A stretch of 64,000 bases of DNA from the NCBI RefSeq assembly GCF_030704535.1, contig NC_081808.1:22199501-22263500 (forward strand), given 5' to 3'. Source of the stretch: Vitis vinifera (lineage: Eukaryota > Streptophyta > Magnoliopsida > Vitales > Vitaceae). Position numbers and translations under genes: made by a program. Shown here piece after piece: positions 12,326 through 24,754 of the stretch (position 1 is the stretch's first letter; every line of letters starts with the position of its first letter). Under the pieces are notes generated by a model. That model had not been told where the DNA came from and made no database searches. It was given only the letters and a program-made list of their open reading frames with translations.

Positions 12326-14170
12326 TGTTGACCCAAGGGTTTTCCTAATCAAGTTTTGATTATTACAAAACAAGGTTAAGCCCACTAACATTTTTAAATC
12401 AAGTGAAGTTATCATATTTCAATGAATAATTCTTAAGAAAACTCAAGAAACCATGGAAGAAAATTAAATGACATGAAGATGTACATCCCTTGAAAACTTA
12501 AAGTGTCAAGGAAATTGGTAAGATGGTATTTTATAGTGCACTTAGGTCCAAAACTTTTTCATGCATTTCAAAGTTAACTTTTTCATGCATTTCAAAGTTA
12601 ACTTTTTCATGCTATACTTAAGCTTAAAAAACTATTTTTTATTATAAAATTAGATGAATTTTTGTTTTAATTCAAAACCTTGAGCCTAATCATTTCTAAA
12701 CCAACTTAAAATGATTTTTAAAGGGGTTACATAAGTTGCTGGAAGGTTGAAATCTAAAACCAAAAGTTTTTATGAACTTTTGGGTGTAATTGGTTAAGGG
12801 TAACCTGAATTGGTCAAATCAATTTGTAAATCAACTCAATCGATTGGGCTCACCAGATCAAGGACCAGTTGGGGATGCTAAAAAATCTTCTCTCTTCTAG
12901 TAACTAGTGTGTTGTTAGTTGAGGTTTTGGGTCACCCAATTGAGTTCCAATCAAGAGTTAATCAAACCTTAAAAGCACAAACAGTCACCTGTAAAACATT
13001 AAATGCACCAAAGACTAATCAATTGGTCAAACCGGAGTTCGATCAATCAAGGCTATTTTTTGTTGTTTTATGAGCTTGAAGTTGTTTTCTATAAATTGAA
13101 AGAGCCTACTGTATTGATTAAGAAAAGAACACTTGCATTGAATTAAGAAACTCCTACTTTCTCACTTTCAAGACTCTTCATTCAAGTGTATTGATTTCAA
13201 ACTTGCTTATTCCTTTAGTGCACCATAAAATTCATCATAGTTTTTCTTGTATTATGAACTAAGTTCTTTTTAGGATTGGTAGTATTGAATTCATCTATCA
13301 TCTATTCTTTTTGAGGAAAAAGACTTCAAGTGTATGCAAACTTGAAGAAAGAGTGAAGGTCCATTAGAACATTGTAATCTAAGCGTAAGAAGGTTGAAAA
13401 CTTTAACCTTAAAGTCTTTGAGATAGTGGAACTCCTGCTCAATTAAGAACTTGAAGAGAGTGGATGTAAGTGGATTATCAAACCACTATAAAAAAAGTTG
13501 ACAATTTATCTCTCTTCTCTTAACTCTTTATATTAATTATCTTGCTTAATTTTGCTTGTTTGTTTGTATTTGTTTAATATTTTTTTAAAAAATTAACACT
13601 CAATTCACACCCCCTCCGAGTGATTTACTTAACTTAATCAACCATCTTCATAATTGGTATCAAAGTTAGACCTCTTATTATTTTTATTTTTTTTAAGAAT
13701 CTAAAAGGATATGACTAATTTTTACAACTCATCTCACATGGAAGGGTTTTCAATTAATCACCTCCATTCTTTTTGGGAACCAATTATTCTTATTAGAAAA
13801 CTAGAATGCATGGTTTTAAAATTCATTGACTATGATATTTAGGATGTCATCAAAATGGTCCCTATGTTCTAACTAAAATAGATAATAGAGTACTTATTTC
13901 AAAACCAAGTCAGAAATGCGATGATCTTGTTTAAAGGAAAGTTCAATTAAATGCAAAAATTATTTATTATCTGTATTATACAATAGATAGACATGAGTAT
14001 AATCGTGTATGCTAATGTGAATCCACTAAGGATATTTGGAGACTTCTTAAAATAACTTATTCAACAACTGATTAAATCAAAGAATCTATGATTGTACAAA
14101 AAAAAAAAAAATCCTCAAAAAATTGCTACCAAATTTAAGAGTGTGAGCTTGAGTCGGGCCACTAGGACCC
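12326..14170 (+). mobile_element. Old Ty1/copia element remnant: LTR plus start of gag
   Basis: An LTR-like segment runs from about 12326 (TGTTGACCC...) to about 13650 (...CTTCA). It is followed a few bases later by tggtatcaaag, close to the initiator-tRNA-Met primer-binding site usual for copia elements, and then by a decayed gag-like stretch to about 14170. The LTR has the 'caattcacaccccctc' motif near its 3' end and shares its start with the solo LTR at 26963-28115, so both probably belong to one copia family. The rest of the element and a second LTR are not present. It is heavily broken, clearly older than the element at 29402-34577. Confidence 0.65.
12551..12612. repeat. Short tandem repeat, 27-bp unit
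   Basis: The unit 'ctttttcatgcatttcaaag' plus 'ttaa' is present twice in direct tandem and then partially a third time. It lies inside the copia LTR remnant and is presumably a replication-slippage product private to this copy. Confidence 0.75.
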
Positions 14171-14514
14171 ATAGAAAAATATTGACTTCTTCAAAATAAT
14201 GGGGACCACTAAGCAAGCTATAAGTTTTAATAACTAAGAATATAAGCAATAATGAGAACATATTAAAAAAAATAAGTACACAAGTATTAAGAAAAAATTG
14301 AAGTAAAATCACGATAATATACTAAAATCGTGTATTACCACTTTTAAGACAAGATATTTAACCCTTTGAAACCAGCATTTTTCACGAAATAATTTTTAAG
14401 TATGCCGTAAATTTGTCAAAAATCCAAGGATAGGCAGCCAAACGGACGCTGAAACCGCCAAGCTTGGCGAAGAAGGCGTAGACCTGTGGGCTTGTGAGGC
14501 GAAATTGGGAGTTG

Positions 14515-17500
14515 ATGGCTAGCTTCGTCGTATCGTATCATCCGTTCTTTTCACCCACTCCTCGTTTGTATTCTCCATCTCCTTCTCCATCGATTCCTTC
14601 TGTAACCCAATGCAAGGGTTGGGGTCGCGGGGTTCTGATGCTTCCCCTTAAGTGCTTACCCAAGCAAACTCCGGATTCCGATACTGCGTCCTCGTCTTCT
14701 TCTTCTCCGAGCATTTCAGCATATAGTTGGTGTGCAGGACTTGGAGGTTTAGGGTTTCTGGAAACCACGTACTTGACTTACCTCAAGCTCACCAATTCCG
14801 ATGCCTTTTGCCCCATTGGCGGTGGCACCTGCAGCGATGTCCTCAACAGTGACTATGCCGCCGTTTTTGGTGATTTTTGTTGTCACTATTGATACCATGT
14901 TGTTTCCTTAGGCTTTTTTTTTTTTGGATTTACTAAAAAATTTCATTGATTTGAGGGTTTTTGCACCAGATTGCCGAGGATTGGTTTTATTTTTTTGGTT
15001 CGGAGTGTAAATTGAAAATGAAATGCTTTTCTAGGGCGGGGAATTGATTGCGACGGTGAGGAAAGCATGTAGATTTCTAGGTCACTTCAGTGGCATGTTT
15101 TCTAATGTATTTTGAATTGGGGCAAATAAAGTAAACTTACAGTTTGGGATTGATCATTACATGAATGAAAGCACTGTTTTTTCCTGTTACTCATCTGATA
15201 TTTTGTAATGAATTGGGAGTTCTTATGAACATTTCTTCCTTCTGAAGTGTGCAATTGAGCTAAGTGGGTTTTGGTGATGGGAAAATGTTCAGTTGTCTAT
15301 GCTGTGATGATTTGTTTATGTATTGTTTATTTTTTGAGGTTAGTACATATGGAAACAACAGACATCCATGAAAAGAGTTAGCTCTTTTTTCTGATAATGG
15401 ATTTCTGTTGTGATACATGTTTCTTGTGTGGAGATTAAACCTGCTATGGCCAAAATGATCATAACCTGTTGTTCCATCAAATGTTTTCAATATGTGATAC
15501 CTTGTTATATGTTCTCTGACATTGCTCTTGGTGGCTTGCCTTAATTCCATGTAATCTGTCCTGTAGAGAAGCTGTTAGTTGGGTATGGATGTAAAAGTTT
15601 ACTAACATACAACCTGCTTGTGGCAAATAAAGATGTAAGAGATGAGATGCTTTAATGGGAAAAAGCAAGTATGAACAATTTTTTGGTAAAGGGGGAATAT
15701 TAATTGTATATGAATTCATTTGTATATTCACTAGGTCTATGCCTGTTATCAAACCAAAGGTTGATTTTTTTTGTGCCCATCTATGATGATGCTGTTTGTC
15801 TTCGGGAAGACAGTAGTTCAGCTTGTTGAATCTCTTGATTTATTTTCTTAAGTATCTTTCTTCATCTTATTCATTTTAGTGCCATGTTATTGTTTACATC
15901 AGGGAATTTTTAATTTGACTAGAAAATTATATACCAATTATATTGCAGGTGATATGTTTGAAAGAGGATTTCAATGATGATCCTTTTGCATTTGCCAGGT
16001 GTTCCTCTTCCATTAATTGGAATGGCTGCTTATGGGCTAGTTACAATACTTGGTTTACAGTTGGCTGGAAAGAATGTGCCTTTTGGAATTGGTGAAACTA
16101 ATGGTCGTTTGCTTTTACTTGGGACCACTACCTCCATGTCTGCTGCAAGTGCATACTTCTTGTACATTCTAAGCACACAATTTCCAGGAGCATCATGCTC
16201 ATATTGTTTAGTTTCGGCTCTATTGTCGTTCAGCTTATTTTTCACCTCTCTAAAGGTGAATTTTGTTTTTTGGCCAATTTGTGACTAATTGTTGTAGTCA
16301 TTGGTACAAAACCATTAACCAGATAAGATTTTTTTTCTGTAGGATTTTCAGTTGAAAGACATACAGAAAACTGTGGTGCTACAGCTATGTATTGCTAGCT
16401 TGGTGGTTGCTACTTTAAGCACTTCATATAATACTTTGCCTGTCTCAACAAGGTAATATTGTACCTGAAATGCTTCACAGCATCTAATTTTGTTGCACTC
16501 CATAAGCTAGTCTGTTGGCCTGCTATTATGTTGAGGGAAAACTTGTGTTAATTTTTTTCCCCAATTCTACTTGCACAGCTTGGCTGAAATTGACCTGCAA
16601 CCATTTACAGTTGAAATTACAACACAGTCAAGTCCTTTGGCTCTTTCTCTTGCAAAGCATTTGCGATCCATTGGAGCTAAAATGTATGGCGCTTTCTGGT
16701 GTTCACACTGTGTGGAACAAAAACAGGTACATCTTTCTTTATAACTCCTATATAAAACTTGTTTTGAAATTAGAGTGCTTAACATAAAAAATTCTTAACT
16801 AGTCAGAAGAATGTAACACAGTTGATCATTTTCTGTTCATGTCTTTTAGGCAGTCTCAGACAGAGTGCTGAAGTGAATATCCAAGACATGAGACATAAAT
16901 CAATATTACTGATTTTCAGAGTAAAATAAGGTTATTAATGATTTTTATAAATTCTACTGAACCTGCATAGATAGCTGCTTACATGGTGAAATATTGGGCT
17001 CCTCAATTAAAGGACAAATGTTATAAACATGGTTATTATTGTTTATTCTTTATTGCTGTCTTGTAGGCTGAAAGAAAATCCTTGGCTTGATTGCTGTCTT
17101 GAACAGAGTCCTCCCTTTGTCTATTTGAAATCATTGTTTGATTAATTAACGATCTCTTGACAATTGTCACACTGATATACCTCTGGCCTATGCTCGTCCA
17201 TTGAGCCCAAACAAATTACATCCATGAATAATGTGGATTCACATTCAATGAGAACTAATGTCTCCACAGCTTCATCAGTGGTATGGTCTGTTTTCTTCAT
17301 GATATTCATCCCTCTCCTGCAACTGCCTACATCATCTGTGGTAACTCATTAACTCTAATGTTGACATGTCCATTAACCCCACGCTTCTATACTGCTGCAG
17401 ACCACATAGGTTTGATTTATCACTTAAGTGGAAGTAGCTGAATGGAGCTTATTTAGGTCAACCTGCAACATTTGATCCGATTGATGAACATTTTCAGAAT

Positions 17501-19517
17501 GCTTAATACTTGAGATGCATTAATCAGTAGCAACTTACAAATGGAAGTTCCCGTTCCTCTTCCTGGGTTGGGGCTGGTTGTGTTTGCAACCTTTTCTTGT
17601 ATTTTTGGTTGGGTTTAGGCTATCTGAAGAAAAATGAGGGAGAGAACAAAGGAATTCCTCTCAAATTAGATGCCCATATGTGGCAAAGCTAGGCTGGATT
17701 CAGAGGAACCCAAGGGGCATATTATTCACTCAGCAAACTTGTGTTTTTGATCCTTTGTTCTTTTCCCTAGTCTTTTATAGGCAAATAAGAATTCAATAAC
17801 AGACACATAGGAAAAGAAAAAAGGGGCAACCAAAATACACATGATGTATAAAGAGAGCATGTTAGAGGTTGAAAAGAAAAACAAGCAAAATAAACCCTTA
17901 CTCCTTAAATAGTTGATATCATCTATCACAGATCCAGTATCAAAGTCTAAGCAGTACTAGACCAAGATAATAAAGGTTTTATGGAAGTATTTCACACGAG
18001 TTCTGAACTTCCTTTGCCTTAAAAATATCTTTTGTTCCAATCTCTCCAAATGCTCCAAATCAAGCAAAGAGGAGAGAGTCTCCAAAACCTCATATGACTC
18101 TGAATGATGCTTTTAGCCAACCTAACAATAACTCCTTGAAAGACTGGGGGAGTGCCCAAGAAATGCCAATTAAGAGAACAACAAAGCCTCACACCAAACC
18201 CACAATAAATAAGAATATGCTTATGCAATTCATACTGACTAACAAAAAGAGCAGCCTCTTTTCATTAGCTGATTTATTGTAAGAATTTTCTCCTTAGCAA
18301 CCTCCAGAGTAATGAAACTGACTTTAGAAGGCTCCAATGGAAGCCAAGCCTCCCTAGCTAGGAAAAGAACCAGATACCCTCTGGGTTGGAAAACTGCAAA
18401 AGTATTTGACACAGAAATTACTGTTCTTTGTAAACTACAAAACCAACTTATCAAGCATCCTTCACCAACTGAATACTTTTCCCAAGTTATTAATTCCTGT
18501 AGTTGAGATATAAATTGAAATTTTATAATCAGAAGATTATTTGTTTTCTTTCTTTTCAACCCACCTTCAATTAGTGTTTTACTTTCTTAAAGAACGGTTC
18601 GGAGTAAGGAATGTTTATAGAAAACATACTCTATCAGGCTTTTCTGCTTGCAGCTAAATAGCTAACAATCATTCTTGTATTTTCATTTTGAAAACAAGTT
18701 TTCCTTATTCCCTCTAATGAAATTTATTATTTCCATTACCTATGTTTCTTTTTTCTTCTATTGATACAGATGTTCGGACGTGAGGCAGCAAAGCTATTGG
18801 ACTATGTGGAATGCTTCCCTAATGGATATAGGAAGGGAATTAAAATGGACAAGGCTTGTTCAGCTGCTAGAATTGAGGGGTTCCCAACATGGGTAATAAA
18901 TGGAGAGGTGAAGGAGCTCTTCTTCTGAAACTTTTCTCTTTGTTTATTGTAGTTAAACCCTGCCCTCCAGCAAACATTTTTCTGAACTTTACACCAAAAA
19001 AGCTCTTTTCAAGTTGCCAGGGTAGTTCTAGTACTGGCTGATGATGGTTTTGCTCAATGCTCATCCTTAAATGGTTTCCTGTAGTTGCATTTTTCGTAGA
19101 ATAATTTATTCGGATTGTCTCATCCTTGAGTTATCACCTCATGCCAGATTTTCAGAGTGCCTCCTTGGAAAAGGTTTATCAATAGCCTGTCAAGAAAACC
19201 TATATTTTGATTAGATTACTGTTGGATCATCCACGTCTCTTCTTTGCATCCTTCACTAAATGGATGGCAATTGATCTTGGTTTCCAAGCTCCACCAACAC
19301 CAACCCTATTTCTTCACTTTTGTCCAACCCCCAACACACAAACCAAATACAGCATTCGGTCTGAGGCCTGATGATGATCATATGATGTCCTCTTTTTGAA
19401 AGATTGATTCATTGTTAACAATGGACATTCTTCTTTCAGGTTTTGAGTGGAGAACAAGAATTTTCAGAGCTTGCTCGAGCATCTGGATTTGATTTTGACA
19501 GTTCTAGTCAAACCTAA
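14515..19517 (+). CDS. LTO1: LTO1: thylakoid VKOR-thioredoxin thiol oxidoreductase
   Basis: Six exons (14515-14869, 15999-16255, 16343-16452, 16579-16726, 18770-18907, 19440-19517) with clean GT-AG junctions give 361 residues; Arabidopsis LTO1 is about 376. It oxidises cysteine pairs of luminal proteins, is needed for photosystem II assembly, and passes electrons to phylloquinone. Residues 1-65 are a Ser/Pro-rich transit peptide. The VKOR domain has the loop pair Cys99/Cys106 (FCPIGGGTC), several hydrophobic helices, and the catalytic C185-S-Y-C188. A thioredoxin-like domain follows with W-C282-S-H-C285, the PDI-type motif, and the cis-Pro region EGFPTWVINGE. All redox cysteines are kept, so it looks functional. 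I chose the ATG at 14515 over an in-frame ATG 21 bp upstream because MASF... begins a normal transit peptide. Intron 4 (2.0 kb) holds a LINE remnant on the opposite strand. Confidence 0.95.
17730..18560 (-). mobile_element. LINE ORF2 3' fragment in LTO1 intron 4, antisense
   Basis: The minus strand encodes REAWLPLEPSKVSF, then AKEKILTINQLMKRG (zf-RVT region) and further on LIWSIWRDWNKRYF, the conserved end of plant L1 ORF2. Frames are interrupted. It lies wholly inside LTO1 intron 4 and antisense to it, so it should be spliced out. Ends are approximate because the tail sequence toward 17730 is not diagnostic. Confidence 0.75.
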
Positions 19518-21900
19518 TTGAAATGAGCCATTGTGGTGGTAGCATTGCAGACAGCTACAGCTCTTGGATGACCTAGTTGCAGCCATTGCACATAACTGTT
19601 TCCTATGCTCTCTTGAACCTTCGAGTGCTCAGGTTGGGGCCCATGCCAGTGTTTTCCAGAAACTGTTATTTCTAACGAGTGTGGTGATGAGAAACAGGGA
19701 GAGGGATTGTACCGAGGGTAAATAAAAAATTCACGTCTATACCTTTTCTTATTGTAATCAGAGTGTTCTAAAAAAGCAGTGTTGAACTGAGCCATCAAAC
19801 TGATAATTGACTGTATTGTTTAGTGTCATGAGTGGCATCTTGCAATGATCATCCTTCAAGAACAAGATATTTGAGTGGCATCTCTTTCTTTCTTATCGGC
19901 CATTGTTCACCAACTAGAAATATCAAGTGTAGGCAGTTTCTGAACACTTGGTAGAGAATGGGTCATTCCATGGTAGAGAATGTGTCTTTTGGTTAACTAG
20001 AACTTAGAAATAAGTTGAATGGTGTAGCATTGCTACATTAGAATGACGCAACTTGGCCTTGCCAGTTGACAAAGTTGTGGGTTGAGCATCTGATTGTTGT
20101 TGTTGGTCGTAGGCCAGAAGACAAATACTTATAAATAGTATCTCCCGATGCTGATCCTAGTGGCTAATACCTAGTGAAAATGATGTTAGAAGTATGCCGA
20201 ATTTTCCGTACAAGTTGCTAGGAAAAAACCGTTCACTGGCCCTGCCTTGATTCAGAAATAACACCACTAAAAAGAGAAACCTCCTCCATCTAAGAAGCCC
20301 CCCATTGCAAACTCAACCAATCAGCTAGAACCAGGGGAGAATAAGAGAAATGAAGGGAAAAAAATTTCTGGGTTTTTGAAGTGGAAATTTTTTATATAAC
20401 AATAATTAATAAAACGACTGGAGGTTCTACCTTCGCATTTGGGTTCCCAAAAACTACATCATCTGGGAACCTTTCACGTAAATTTTTTGCCTGATAAGTA
20501 GCTTCACAGCCACTCTTATTTGAATGGCATCAGCAGAGAAGCGGGGCACGTTGTTCCCCATCAACATACCCATGGCGTCGGCCTCCGCCCCTTTGGCGGC
20601 CATACTATATCAGACATTGGCACGATTTCTTTATGTATCTCCTTCTGCCAATGTTCTTTGCCTCTTTGATGCTAATTTGACATCTAATACTCTCAAAAAA
20701 GTTGGATCAGTTGGACAATTTTGTGATAATCGCCAAAGCTATGCCATCTTTATTCTGAATTTCTGTGTGCTGTCAATGATCAGCACAACCATGGCATTTT
20801 GCTAAGGTATTGGTCTAAAAACTTGTTACTCGTGTTTTCTTGGAGCAAAGCAAACCGATTATGTGATCTAGTTGAGTAGTGTTTTCCCCTATTGATTTGT
20901 ACTGTAAGGTATTGAATTTGTGGTTTTGGGGTTTATACATAGACAACATCTTAATGAATTAAGTGGCACCATAGAGACCGGACATGTATGGGACAAAGGT
21001 TTTGTTGAGCTGAATGATGGATAAAGTGAAAATCTAGTTTTGGATTGTTAACCAATTTTATTTCATGGCTTGATCTTATGTAGTACGAGTGGTTGCTGAA
21101 TGATGTCACTTTGCCCTTTTTCCCTCACACGGTCACACCATAGACCGATATGTAACACATCCACAAGCATGAAAGCACATGGGTGATGGCGAATGCAAAC
21201 TTTTCTCTACCCTTATACCATACTTCTGTTTTATCTATCATCATTCTACCTTGTTCATGGTTTATGTACAGTTCCATGTGCATATGTTTAAAACTAAAGC
21301 AATGGTGATGGGACAGCGATACCCCATGAATTGTTTGATGCAAACATTATGAAACTGATGTCATATTTCACATTCTGTATTTACATGTGGGCTCATTCAT
21401 CCATACAATTTTGAAGCTAGGTAAGGTGCCTGGGAACCTTGTGGACTTGTGCTCTAATGCAGGGTCTCGTAACCACTTGAGTTTTCCTATGGGTCATTAG
21501 TCAATTTCGTCATCACGGCACAATACTTTGTATGGTTCTTCTACTTGTGCCTCTGATACTACCATGGAGCAATGTGAAGCTTAAATGGAAAGGCTTGGCT
21601 TGTATTTTCTTCTGGGTGGGAGCTTGAACCCATTGGTTCAAGCAAGGTCTATTTGAATATACACACCATTTTCATTTTGCAAGTAAGGTCTATTTGAACT
21701 AAGCAATGTATTTGAAACATTTATCTCAAAAATCTCTTCTACTATTAAACACTATCCCAAAGGTCACAAACATAACTTTGATTAACTCAAATCCCGAGTT
21801 GAAAATGGTGGTACGTTTAAAGTGCTCCCATTTTCTAAGTGAGAACGAAATAAACTTAAAGACTGCAAGTAAATAAGGAAAATTGTAAAGTTGCATTGCA
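19518..21900. other. LTO1 3' flank and intergenic DNA, no gene recognised
   Basis: 19518 to about 19850 should include the LTO1 3' UTR. A 93-codon frame at 20524-20805 (+) begins MASAEKRGTLFPINIP but has no recognisable domain, no supporting promoter and no splice structure. I leave it uncalled. No transposon ends were seen. Confidence 0.4.
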
Positions 21901-22052
21901 GGGCTTTACCCCTTAGGGAGCCCTTCCAGAAATTCTCAATGGCCTGGGCCAAACCCAGGCCAAAGAGGGGGTTTGGAAATAGTTTTCAACCAGCAATTGA
22001 CGCGCCTCGGTTAGAACCTCATTAGCTGCGTCATTGCCCCAAGCGCAAAGAT
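21901..22052 (-). ncRNA. U4: U4 spliceosomal snRNA, copy B
   Basis: Read on the minus strand from 22052, the sequence begins ATCTTTGCGCTTGGGGCAAT and continues through AGTGAGGTTCTAACCGAGGC and TTGCTGGTTGAAAACTATTT. These are the U6-pairing stem II, 5' kink-turn loop and stem I regions of plant U4. A central hairpin GGCCTGGG/CCCAGGCC follows, then a Sm-type site AATTTCTGGA and a 3' hairpin. U4 chaperones U6 in the U4/U6.U5 tri-snRNP. Both signature regions are intact. The TATA and USE lie upstream at the spacing used by RNA polymerase II. The 3' box is poorer than in copy A: there is only an ACTTTACAA-like stretch. It differs from copy A at a handful of positions, including hairpin-loop changes that leave the stem paired. 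The 3' end is set by similarity between the copies. Confidence 0.9.
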
Positions 22053-22077
22053 AATTTTAATTGATCCTTTGCCTTCC

Positions 22078-22130
22078 ATTTTATAATCTCTAGCTCCTCG
22101 ATTAATTCCTATCTGGTTCCGATGTGGGAC
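22078..22130 (-). promoter_or_regulatory. Plant snRNA promoter (TATA + USE) of U4 copy B
   Basis: On the minus strand a TATA-like ATTATAAAA lies at 22078-22086, about 30 bp upstream of the U4 start. The upstream sequence element GTCCCACATCG lies at 22120-22130. The element matches the known plant consensus RTCCCACATCG exactly. The ~34-bp gap between them is the four-helical-turn spacing of Pol II-type snRNA genes, not the shorter Pol III spacing of U6. Confidence 0.88.
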
Positions 22131-22528
22131 AACCCGCCTTCAAAGGTCCTCTCCCTGGTTTCTTATTGGTATAAGATCCTACGAAATCGGATCTATTTCA
22201 ACTATGCAATGTATTTAATTAGATCATTTTCATCTCGGAACTTCTGGTCTGAAGCCCTCATGTACGAGTCTCAAGGTCTCACATTTCTCTAATGAAGCAA
22301 GAAGATTCCCAACCGAAAATATTCTTATTTACTTAAAAAAAAAAAAAATCATAATTATTCTTATTTTTAATAAAAATACTTTTAAAATATAAAATTTAAG
22401 AATGAAACATTTATCACTAACCATTATATACCCCTATCCCACAGGGTCATAAACTGAACATGGAAGTGAAAAGCAATTAAACCTATAAACTGCTACTCAT
22501 AGAAGCATATACAATAAAGGATAATCTT

Positions 22529-22535
22529 TTAAACT
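22529..22535 (-). terminator. 3'-box core of U4 copy A
   Basis: Immediately downstream of the U4 copy A body, the minus strand reads CAATACACAAGTTTAA. The core AGTTTAA at 22535-22529 fits the plant snRNA 3'-box consensus CA(N)3-10AGTNNAA, which directs 3'-end formation of Pol II snRNAs. Confidence 0.7.
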
Positions 22536-22546
22536 TGTGTATTGTA

Positions 22547-22698
22547 GGGCTTTACCCCTTAGGGAGCCCTTCCAGAAATTCTCGATGGCCTGGGCGTAAC
22601 CCAGGCCAAGGAGGGGGTTTGGAAATAGTTTTCAACCAGCAATTGACGCGCCTCGGTTAGAACCTCACTAGCTGCGTCATTGCCCCAAGCGCAAAGAT
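22547..22698 (-). ncRNA. U4: U4 spliceosomal snRNA, copy A
   Basis: This is the same 152-nt layout as copy B, starting at 22698 on the minus strand: ATCTTTGCGCTTGGGGCAAT, the GACGCAGCTAGTGAGG kink-turn loop, then ACCGAGGCGCGTC and GGTTGAAAACTATTTCC. The central hairpin is GGCCTGGG-ttac-GCCCAGGCC's arms, followed by the Sm-type site AATTTCTGGA and the terminal stem. It has exact TATA, USE and 3'-box signals, so it is the better candidate of the pair for an active gene. The two genes are in direct orientation 646 bp apart (start to start), pointing to a local duplication that included the promoter. Confidence 0.93.
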
Positions 22699-22723
22699 AA
22701 AACTAATTGACTCTATGGCTTCC

Positions 22724-22776
22724 GTTTTATAGCCCATAGCTCCACGATTAATTCCTGTCTTGGTCCGATGTGGGAC
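22724..22776 (-). promoter_or_regulatory. Plant snRNA promoter (TATA + USE) of U4 copy A
   Basis: TATAAAAC lies at 22731-22724 and the USE GTCCCACATCG at 22776-22766, both on the minus strand, about 26-33 and 68-78 bp upstream of the RNA start. USE sequence and spacing match plant Pol II snRNA genes. About 130 bp further upstream remain GC-moderate and lack other recognised signals. Confidence 0.9.
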
Positions 22777-22919
22777 AACTCATCTTCAAACAGGTGCTCT
22801 CCCTCGGTCCCAATCCGAATTTGAGAACGCATCTGAACCATCAGTCCCTTGTCATCATTCCAGTCTTTCCAGATCCCGCAACTTGAGCGGCGTGCATTAA
22901 TCCTCGCTCTAGCCATGTA

Positions 22920-24681
22920 TCAGCAAATAAGACAAAAGAAATTTATAAATAGATTAATTATTTTGGCTTATTTTTAATAAAATCTAATAGTTATTATTTA
23001 ATAACTTCAATTATTTTTAAGTTATTCATTCAAAATTTATTACTTGATTTTCACTTTAAGGTATTAAGATTGTTTCTAAAATTTGGTTAAAAGTTATTTA
23101 AATAATCAAATTAACCTATTTACCCATGTGTAATTTTAAAAAATATTTATCATTATTAATCTTTGACAATGAATTTGATCATTAACATTTATAGTAAAGG
23201 TATTTGAAATTCAAAATAACTTATTTATTTTGATTTAATATTTAAAATTATTTTAAATTTTAAATTATGGTATTGTAGACTCCTATATGGACCGGGGACT
23301 TTGGTTTTTTATTATTCATTTTATTTTGGCTATTTCCTCTCATTCACTTGTTGGCCACCCAAGAGTGAGCCGGGCATTTCATTTAGGAGTGGGGGACGAC
23401 CTCTGCAGAGGAGTGGGCTGCCTGGGACGTGTGGCAAAAGATAATACCACCTTGCCATGGTGGTGGTTAGGGATGAAGACTTTTTTGCTGAACGGGGAAC
23501 AGTAGAGTAGCTGGGAGAGATGGTGAAAACAGGGAGGAAAAATAGAGTAAAGAGATGTAGAGTGGGGTTAGAGAAAAAACTGGAGCTAGGGATCACCTGA
23601 ATTAGGGTAGAAGATACTTAGGTGGTTGGAACTCATGGATTGAAGCGGGATTTCGGATGAAGAGTGAGTTGTTTGGGAAGGCAAGGAGAATTTGAATGTA
23701 TTAGTATTTTGAACTCAAAAGTTTTTATGAAAATAAGTATATGTTATATCTCCTATTGGTAAGCATGATTGAAAATATTTTATCCATGAAATTGTATTAA
23801 TGTTCCCTATTGAGCTTTAAGCTTATGCTCATTCGTTGATAATTTTTCAGGTACTCTCAGTTCGGGCGAGGAGTGATGGCTAGGTTGGGGAATTTTTCTT
23901 TGTTAAGATTTTGGTTCAAACTTTATTTTGGACATTGTTTAGTTGTTAAAATTTAATTCTCGTTTAAATTATTTGAATTTGGAGTTATTTGAACAATAAC
24001 ACTCTAGTTGATATGTTAGTTTTTTTAAAAGTTGATACTTAGAGATTTTAGAATTTTGTCTTATTACTTTGAACATGAATTTGATAATTAGTAAATTTTC
24101 AGTTATAATATGAATGCTTGTATCATTTCCACTTTGAGTCTTTGGGCTTGAGGTGTGAAATGAACGTCATGCCCTTGAAGTGGGTTTTGTGGCGTGACAA
24201 ATTCAACATTCGAGATAAAAAAATTTTCGCTTTTTTTATTTTATTTTTCAACAAATTTCCCAATATTTCAACCAAGTAACACAGCTTTGGTCATTTTAAA
24301 TCTTTTTGTTACAGTGTAGGATTCGAACTAGGCCAAAAGGCTTGAAGGTTAGCCATCAAGGCAAGTCTCCCATTTCTATATTAATATGTTAAAGTTGATT
24401 ATTAAAAGAATATTTTAATATTGTTATATCATTTAAATGATAATTAAATATAAAAAATCTAAATATTTAAGAAAAACCATACATGTATCATTATTTATTT
24501 GAATTAAATAAATTATAATTTTAATATTAAATGTATCATCATTTATCTCATTATTTCTATTTTAAGAAATTACTATCATTTCACATTTAATTTTTTTTAG
24601 ATTTATTATTTTAATTTCATTTAATTGTGAATATTTTTATTTTAAAATATTAAAAATATAAATTATTCAAAAATTGATAAA

Positions 24682-24754
<73 letters not shown>

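Noticed and set aside
20524-20805. 93-codon ORF beginning MASAEKRGTLFPINIP
   Set aside because: No recognisable domain, no splice or promoter support; length is within chance expectation for the region.
21901-22810. Two ~260-bp direct repeats ~380 bp apart, first read as a TRIM (miniature LTR element)
   Set aside because: The repeats are U4 snRNA bodies plus promoter (USE and TATA); there is no TG...CA border, primer-binding site or target duplication.
23287-23596. ORFs of 72 (+) and 88 (-) codons
   Set aside because: Overlap each other on opposite strands and show no domain; surrounding DNA is AT-rich repeat-like sequence.
24310-24375. tRNA or SINE candidate on the minus strand (B-box-like GTTCGAATCC)
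   Set aside because: No acceptor stem or anticodon arm can be formed around it, and no A-rich tail or target duplication is visible.
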